A stretch of DNA of 64,000 bases from Motacilla alba alba (taxonomy: Eukaryota; Chordata; Aves; Passeriformes; Motacillidae): positions 5,069,685-5,133,684 of the forward strand of contig NC_052019.1 of assembly GCF_015832195.1 (NCBI RefSeq). The letters are read 5' to 3'. Shown here piece by piece: positions 56,916-64,000 of the stretch (position 1 is the first letter of the stretch; each line of letters opens with the position of its first letter). The notes under the pieces were generated by a model. It made no database searches. It was not told where the DNA came from and saw only the letters and a list, made by a program, of their open reading frames with translations. A program made the position numbers and the translations under genes.

Positions 56916-59900
56916 CCTGCAGTGACATTAACAGGGCGAGGCAATGTCACCAAGTTTAGGAAGGAGATTTTGGAGCTGGCAGCCCTCAGAGTTAGCTCTG
57001 GGCAGCCTGAGCTGTGCTGGTTTCAGGGCACTCAGGCTTTCCTGCTTTCTCCAGCCACCCACGAGCTCAGGGATCACAGCTCACCCCAAAGCCTTGGCAG
57101 ATGGGTGCCTGAGGAACAACTCTCCCCTGAGCTGGTCTATCCTGGGTTTTCAGAGCTGTTCACCTGGAGTTTGGCTTTCTCTGGAGCACTGGGACAAAGA
57201 ATTAGGACTTCTCTGGTCACACACAGCATTATGAGTTGTTTCCTTGCCATCACAGGAGCCTCAGTTACTGAGGTTATGTCCATTTCTATTTCCCAGAGGT
57301 TTGGTTGCCTGTGGAGATGAATGCTTGAGTTTTCAAAGTCACCTGGGAGAATCTAAGAAGGAAGAAGTGACTTGCAATTCCCAGCAAGACAAATTAAATT
57401 ATCTAATCACCCCTTCTGGCCTCAAGCCCCGTGAAACCATATGAAAATAATAGAAAAAGGACTTGCCTGTGTGACTGCTAACAAAAAGAAATGTTTCTGG
57501 TTCAGCTGCAGATAATGATTTTGACATTATCTCTGAACTCTTGGCTCTGCAGATGTCAGAGGCTTAACAGCTTGAGGAAGTTTTGATCTCTGATTCCAGC
57601 TTTTATCTGTGGAGGTGGGAGACAAGGAAGCACCAAGTGCAAAGCTGCCAGGAAAGGGCTGCTTGAGTCAGCAACTTGCAGCCCTTCCACTGTGATTGTA
57701 ATTGATTTCAAGTCACAGCTTACCAGGGGGAAAGCACCACGTCATGGCCAAGCTGCCTCCTAACCCTGGACTCTGCAGGAACTTGGGAGAAATGTTGCCT
57801 CCAGGTTTTCTGGGTCTGGGTTCTTCAGTGGAGGAAAAAACAGTGTAAGAAACCACTTGGTTTAATAACAACTGTGGGAAAAAATGGGATTCTGAATTGC
57901 AGGGGATATTACAAATCTGCTATCTCAACAGAACATGTAAAAATAAATGAAATTGTAACATAATTGCTCTAGATTTTCTATTCTCTCAATTAGTTTTGCT
58001 TTCATGTTCACTGACACTTGTGCCGTGCTGTAGCATTGTGCTTTGCAATGTTCCTGCCCCACTCCAGGAGGTCTGCTGGGGTGATGTCTCTGGCACAGAA
58101 GTCAAAACTCTCCAAATTAATTGCTCCTTTCATCCCCTAATTAGAACCCGGCTAATTTCCTTCAACATCATTATTCTATAAAAAGCCACTCTTTCAGCTC
58201 CACGTTGTTGATGTGGGAGATGGAAATCAAAGGAGGACCAGTAAAGAGCTTGCACCTCATGCAGCAAAGAGACTCTCACTACTCAGCATCATTTTCTAGG
58301 ATGTAAAGCAACAAGATTTTTCTGATAATTCCACAAATTCTTGTACAATTCCCCCTTTCCTGATGGGAGTCCAGACCAATACTTATCAAACCCCAGTAGT
58401 GGAAAGTTCTTCCTCAGCTGGCCTATGCCACTGGGTGCTGTAAGAAATTTCTGCCCAAAGAGAAATAAAAATAATCAAAGCCACGTGTAGGATATGAGAT
58501 TGAGTCTTGAGCAGTTAAATTCTGGTTCCTCATACATAAGAGTAGATCTTCAAAGCTCAGGTTCATTTCTGGGATGTCATTGTTATGTGTGCCATGCAGG
58601 TATTTTTGGCCACGCAAATATCTTTGGTTATCTCTGATTGTTCTGAAATGGAAGTGGTTATTGTAAAGAAAAGACCCACCTTCAAAGCTGGAATGTGAAA
58701 GGTCAAACATAGAGGAGAATATTCAATTCAGGAAACAAAGATGCCTATTTAGAAATTAAGGACCAAACATGCTTCGGGGCAAATGACTTTTTGGGACAAA
58801 GTGCAATTTAGTCTTTACTTATTTTCATATTTCTTTATAGTTGCCATGAGAATATTTTAATAACCTCTGTAGAGTTTAAAATTATGCAGGTAATTGCTTA
58901 AAGTAATTTTAGTGCTATTAAAGATAACAAACCTCTTGTGTGAAATACTTTGCTAAGCAACGATCAGCAGAAAAGGGGTAAAGATATTTTTATTGCAAAT
59001 TTGAGTTCTTTTTATAGGTGAGCTGAAGTGAGAATATAATTACATTATCTATAAAATAAAAGGTGTGCAGGTATTCAAACACCTACCATCTCAATCTTGC
59101 ATTGAGTCATGCAGAAAACAGAGTAGAATTTTAAGCAGATCCCTTTCTCCCATTCAGCAGCCTGTGTGTGATCTCTGAATCCACCCCCAGTTTGCAGTGA
59201 TAATGTTTAAATTGCAACTTTATTCATCACAGCACATTCATAATACCTGAAACAGAATTCCTCCTAGATTACTTGGGAGACACTCAGAGGAAAAAGTGAG
59301 TATAAATCCTGCACACCCTGCTTTCATTTCTTTTCTTGACTTTCTTGATTACGGTTTCTACAAAATCATTTCCTCCTTTTTGGCTCTACTTCCTGAAAAA
59401 TGAGTCAGAAGTTGGTCTAGGAGAAGTTTGAGACTTTGATAAAACCAGTCATACAAAATCTGGAAGGCCCCAAGTGAGCCATAATAAAATTTGTTCCTCT
59501 GAGTTATTATGTCCTGCTAATGAGCTATAAGAATCCTCAGAACCTGGATAAACAAACAGAACTTGCATTTTTTTGTCTCTTTCAGGCTTAAGGGATGCAG
59601 GTGACATGAGCAAAGCATAATTTCACTCTTATCCAACTGACAGTCAGGTTAGCCAGGAGCTGAAGTTGTTCTGTTTTCCCACAAGAAATCCCAGTTTAAA
59701 CAGATCCTGGATCTTTTGGGGTGTTGGATTTAAAGCCTGATGAGAGCTAGAGGCTGATTTTTATTCCCTGCCTTTGTTGTGTGTGTTCTTCAGCTCTGGG
59801 AACTGTTGGTCCTGAATCATGAGGGGATTTCAGTGCTAACCTGCACCAAGGAGTATGTGAAACATGCTGGGCAGCAGTTGCCAAAGCAGCTTGGAAAAGG

Positions 59901-60639
59901 AAAAGGAAACATGAAAATATCAAAACACATCACATTTCTGTGACTGCCACAGCTCTGCTACCACCTGGGACATGCTTTGGGTGAGTATTGGCCCAGCCAC
60001 TCTACAATAACTTCTTGACAAACTGAAAAGTTAAGGGAGGCTTCTTCCACCCTTTTTTATTATGAGCCATTTCTCTCTCCTAAAATAGACCAGAAGAGCA
60101 TTTCAGAGCCTGCTGCTCACAGCAGGAATTTACTTCCTTTCCCTTCTTTTCCTTTACCCTCCCCCTATTTATTTTTTCGCCCCTCTGAGCAATGTTTCAA
60201 GGTGGAAACAGCTATCTTCCAAACCTCTCAGAAGGGGGAAAAAATTATTTCTTTCCCATGCTCCTCAATGAGCAAGATTGATTTTTTTAGCCATTAGCTG
60301 CTGTGAGCTGCATGCTAATAATGAGCCCACAGTATAGGTAGTAATGATGGATGCTTTCCACGTGCACATATGGGCAGCCAAGCATTATTCCCCTCCATAG
60401 GCTCCCTGTAATGGCTCCTGCCTGCAGGGATCTGCCATTTGGGACATATCCATCCCTTACTGTGCCATCCTTTCACTGGAGCTCAATGTGTGGGCTGACC
60501 TCAGTTCACAGAATTAATGCCTAATCACCACCATTTGGGGCATTTCCCTTCCTTTTCTTATTTATTTTTGACATAGGAGGAGCTGTATTCTTGCAGTTTT
60601 CCCCCCTCATCTGGTCTTGTTGAACTTAAAAGGTAAAAT
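56916..60639. other. Single-copy non-coding sequence
   Basis: No repeat family, RNA gene or supported exon. The longest frame is 136 codons (56910-57320, plus), featureless and overlapped by others. The part at 60270-60500 is rich in homeodomain-like ATTA/TAAT motifs and could be conserved non-coding DNA; no comparison is available here. Confidence 0.5.
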
Positions 60640-60730
60640 TCCTTTTTTGGTTGCTTTGGTTTGGTATTTTGGGTTTGGTTTTTTTTTTGTGGTTTTTTTT
60701 TTTTGTTTTTGTTTTTGTTTTTTTTTTGCT
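60640..60730 (+). repeat. T/G-rich low-complexity tract
   Basis: About 90 bp of T runs broken by G, GG or GGG with almost no A or C, like 1.13 and 18.67 kb. It ends in repeated GTTTTT units. Confidence 0.8.
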
Positions 60731-63535
60731 GTAAAGTTTAATCCCTAAATATTTGCCACATGCAGATGTTGCTGATTAGGGCAAGAAGCCCTTAGGAAAG
60801 TCACAGAGCCATTTGTATTAGGTATTGGTGGGGGGAAAAATTTAAATTGTTCAATATATTCCTTCACTCCTGTCTCCAGAAAAAAAGAAAAATATCAGCC
60901 CTGAAGAAGAACTGAATAATATGTGCAAGTAATGACTCAAGTTCTTAATTTTACAGATTGGTATTTCTGCCAAAGTAAGGAGTCAGTGAAGAATTGCTGG
61001 CAGCTCTTCCTCTTCTCCTTCACATCTAAACCAGTAAATGTGCACTGGTGGATCAAGCTGAGCATCCTTCTAATGCACAGCTCAGTCTCATCTGAGAATT
61101 AATAAGGCTGAGCTGCACAGCATTACCCTGGACAGCAGTGGAGGGTGAGGGACCTGACTGAACACTGGTACACAGCTCCAAAATCAGACATTCTTCCAAA
61201 GGAACAGCCTCTCCCAGAGGGATTTCAGTTGCTGGGGTGGGTTTCAGTACTGGCCCAATGCCAGTGCACCCACTAGAATGTACTTAAATATTTCCTGCTG
61301 TGAGATAGGATTAGGAGGAAGGCAAAGTGTCCTGTCACAAGTGTTTCCCAGGCAGAGATCTGAGGCATAAATCTCTAGAAATAAGGCAAGGGACTTGTTA
61401 GAGGGATTTGAACCTGAGCAGTGAAGCAACAACCTCAGTGACAAGGACTAACAGGGATGTGCCTTTACCTTCTGCTCTTGGAGATATTGAAAAGGCTTTT
61501 CAGCCCCCAAAAGCTATGTTTTAATAAAATATAAGTTAAAATAGTTAACTTTTCTAATAAAGAAAGCCTAAAGAGAGTAGATTGATCAGCACTGAAAAGA
61601 ATGAAGCAATGCCAAACTTCCTCCCTGCCCAGCTGGTCCCTGCTGGGAGTGCTGAGGCTGCAGGCAGAGGACAAAGCTCTGGATCCAGGAGGTCTGGATA
61701 ACTGGATGGATGTGGGAAACTGCTAGATATGACACCAGAAAGTACTGAATGTATTAAATAACAATGTGAGAAACCAATAAACTGCAGATAGTGCTGTGAG
61801 GAGTGGCCAGATTGGTTGGGTACCTGGATGGGAGCACCAGGGACCTTTTAGGGATTTAAGTGTAGCAAGGCCAGCAGCAGCACCTGGGGAACTAAACCAG
61901 CAATGCTGCAAAAAATGAGATAGCAAATATCAGAAATAGCAAATAACCATGTAGAAACCAGCAAGGTTTGGGATGGACACAGCAAAATTGTGATCACTGG
62001 GGGAAAAAAAAGTGAGTATTGTGGGCGGGTTACTTGGGAAGGAATGAGGGTGGAAAGGAGGAAAGTGAGGGCCCATTGTATCCACACCTTTCTTCCATAA
62101 TCAGGAGGTACTTGGGGTGTCTGAGGGGTGGAGGAACATGGGGATGCTCCCACCCAACACCAACACCCCTTCATAACCCTTTAATGGGCAAGAGAAAGCA
62201 AAGATTGCTTTGCATATCTTTTTCAGATGAAAATCTCCACAAAATTGAAAAATTCTGACTACTTTTATCTTTTCCCCCTGTCTATCCATGCTCAGACTAT
62301 CCACTCTCCTCCTCCCAAAAGGATAAATTTGAAACCTACTGCCAAAACCCAGTGGAAGTCTGGTTTTTAGAGTGAGAATGATGTGTGTTTGTGTGGCTGT
62401 AGCCATAACAGGAAGATCTTGTGAACAAAGCCAAGGCAGGACCTGTGGATTTGGAGATCACCAGGATGTCCCACTCTGTACAAAAGGCACACCCCACCAA
62501 AACAAGATTCTCAGTCGTGCTAAATCATTTTCAGTAAGAGATTTCTGTTCTCCTGGCTCATTTTGGAGTGGAATTTTCCTCACTGCAGGTACAATATTCT
62601 GATATTCTCCCTTTCTTGTGGCCCTGCTTTCTAGTCACCAAAACAACCCCAAGTAAAGCAAAACCAGCACACTTCCAGCTTTTTGCCAGCTATGATTTAC
62701 TTGACAAAGGAGCAGCTCCATGACCATTTTGAGGAGCCTCCTGACTCTATGAGCTGACTTTACCTAGGGGACAATGTCAGTATAGGACAGAGCACCCATC
62801 CTACCCAAGCAGGTCATACTTCCAAGTTTGTTTTTCATGTGTGTGGCTTTTTATGGTTTTATTTCTCCCTGATATTTTTTTTCTAATTTTCAAATGAAAA
62901 AGAATAACCAAGTACTAAACAGTGGGTAATAACTCTCACTTTATATCCCCATCAAAGTGCTGGTAATTGTCCCCTCCTTCCTCTGAAAATAAGACAGAGA
63001 AACAATAAGGGCTGGAGGTAAGATTGTAAGTGCCAATTATTTTTTTTTCTATCCACTGGGAGGTTTCAGCTTGGACCTCACGCTCACCATTGACTTATGT
63101 GCCACTTGAGCAGGCATTCTGGTGTCATTTGCAGGGACATGTGGCTTGATGAGGCTTTTATGAACAATTACACAATGGTGTAATTTACAGCATTAGCCTG
63201 GCATCCACGGCGTGCAGCAGGACACACGCAGCAGAGGGGCACAGTGGAGAGGGGAAATCAGGAAAACACAGCACTGCCCAGGCAGGATCCCTAAAAACCA
63301 GCAGCTGAGAGGCTGGGCATGCAAACCACATGAGATCCACTCTTGACAGCTGAGGAAGGCTGTCCTCACCTCAGAAGCTCAATCTAATGCTGAGAGCCAA
63401 ATTAACACTGGCCACTTTACCTTTGGAAGGCAGAACCTGAGCATTTCTGAAACCACAGCAAGTTTATTGACATTTAAGTTCTTCAGCTCACTCCCCATTA
63501 AATCTTTCTACCAAAAGCCATAATGATGATGGCTG
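60731..63535. other. Single-copy non-coding sequence
   Basis: No repeat family or supported exon. Frames reach 108 codons (61848-62174, minus). A perfect inverted repeat (AATTACAC, 4-bp loop, GTGTAATT) lies at 63166-63185. Confidence 0.5.
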
Positions 63536-63556
63536 TCATTATTATTATTATTATTT
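63536..63556. repeat. ATT trinucleotide repeat
   Basis: About six ATT units in a row. Confidence 0.9.
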
Positions 63557-64000
63557 GTCATCACGGTAGCAGCATTTTGTGAGCAGCCAGGGGCTCAATT
63601 GCATTGCAAAGTTTAGCCCTAACTTGTATTGATCCAGTTCTCAACCAAAAGCCATTTCTGAGATTTTTAGGTTTTTCCTTTGTATGGATCAAAGAGCTGT
63701 GGGCTGCACTAGAGTCAGTCCCTCTGCAGGGAAGTTGTGAGGGGCTGTTTAAAACCTACAGTTCATGGATTGAGACATCTTCCAGAGCTTTTGCTGTCAG
63801 TCAGGTCAGAGACTCAATTTCTCTCAAGAAACTCCATCTGAAGAGCCCCTGAAGCCAGCAAAAGGTCTCACAGTGACTCCCAGTGCACATCAGCCACGCA
63901 CCAGATCCAGGCTCCAGGATAGGAAGAAGAGGAAAAACTCAGCTGACCTGAAATCTGACCCATCCATCTCCTCTCACCCACCAGGGCTCAGGTGACACAG
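63557..64000. other. Single-copy non-coding sequence to window end
   Basis: Nothing recognised. The 82-codon frame at 63604-63852 has no supporting feature. Confidence 0.5.

Overview
The window reads as non-coding nuclear DNA from a bird, most likely a songbird (passerine). The evidence is the repeat content: eight 5'-truncated copies of CR1, the dominant avian LINE, and six solo endogenous-retrovirus (ERV) LTRs in three families that look like those common in songbird genomes. There is no bacterial gene organisation. The longest open frames (up to 209 codons) are scattered, overlap on both strands, show no domain I recognise, and the longest lies in a 30-bp minisatellite. I find no supported protein-coding gene, tRNA or rRNA, so this is either a gene desert or the inside of a long intron.

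Layout. 1-8 kb: mostly single-copy sequence with a CR1 (1.2 kb), a minus-strand LTR (3.4-4.1 kb, family A) and a plus-strand LTR (7.46-8.13 kb, family B). 8-23 kb: largely single-copy sequence with a GATA microsatellite (12.2 kb), CR1 copies at 14.3 and 21.9 kb and a T/G-rich tract at 18.7 kb. 23.2-23.6 kb: a 30-bp minisatellite with no indels. 25.8-27.4 kb: a GC-rich avian interspersed repeat whose internal subrepeat has expanded into a 47-bp tandem array, and which is split by a family-C solo LTR with a 5-bp target duplication. 27.5-35 kb: single-copy sequence. 35.4 and 41.0 kb: two more family-C LTRs, both in the same orientation as the first. 43.9-44.8 kb: two CR1 copies, one carrying an internal micro-inversion. 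49.6-51.9 kb: long A tracts and an older CR1. 55.5-56.6 kb: an AT-rich block followed by a second family-B LTR on the minus strand with a perfect 6-bp target duplication. 56.6-64 kb: single-copy sequence.

No genes work together here. What the sequence records is repeat history: nested insertion, tandem amplification, and a probable hairpin-mediated inversion inside a CR1 copy. Repeat names come from remembered family features, not a database search; boundaries given as approximate are only good to about 10-30 bp.
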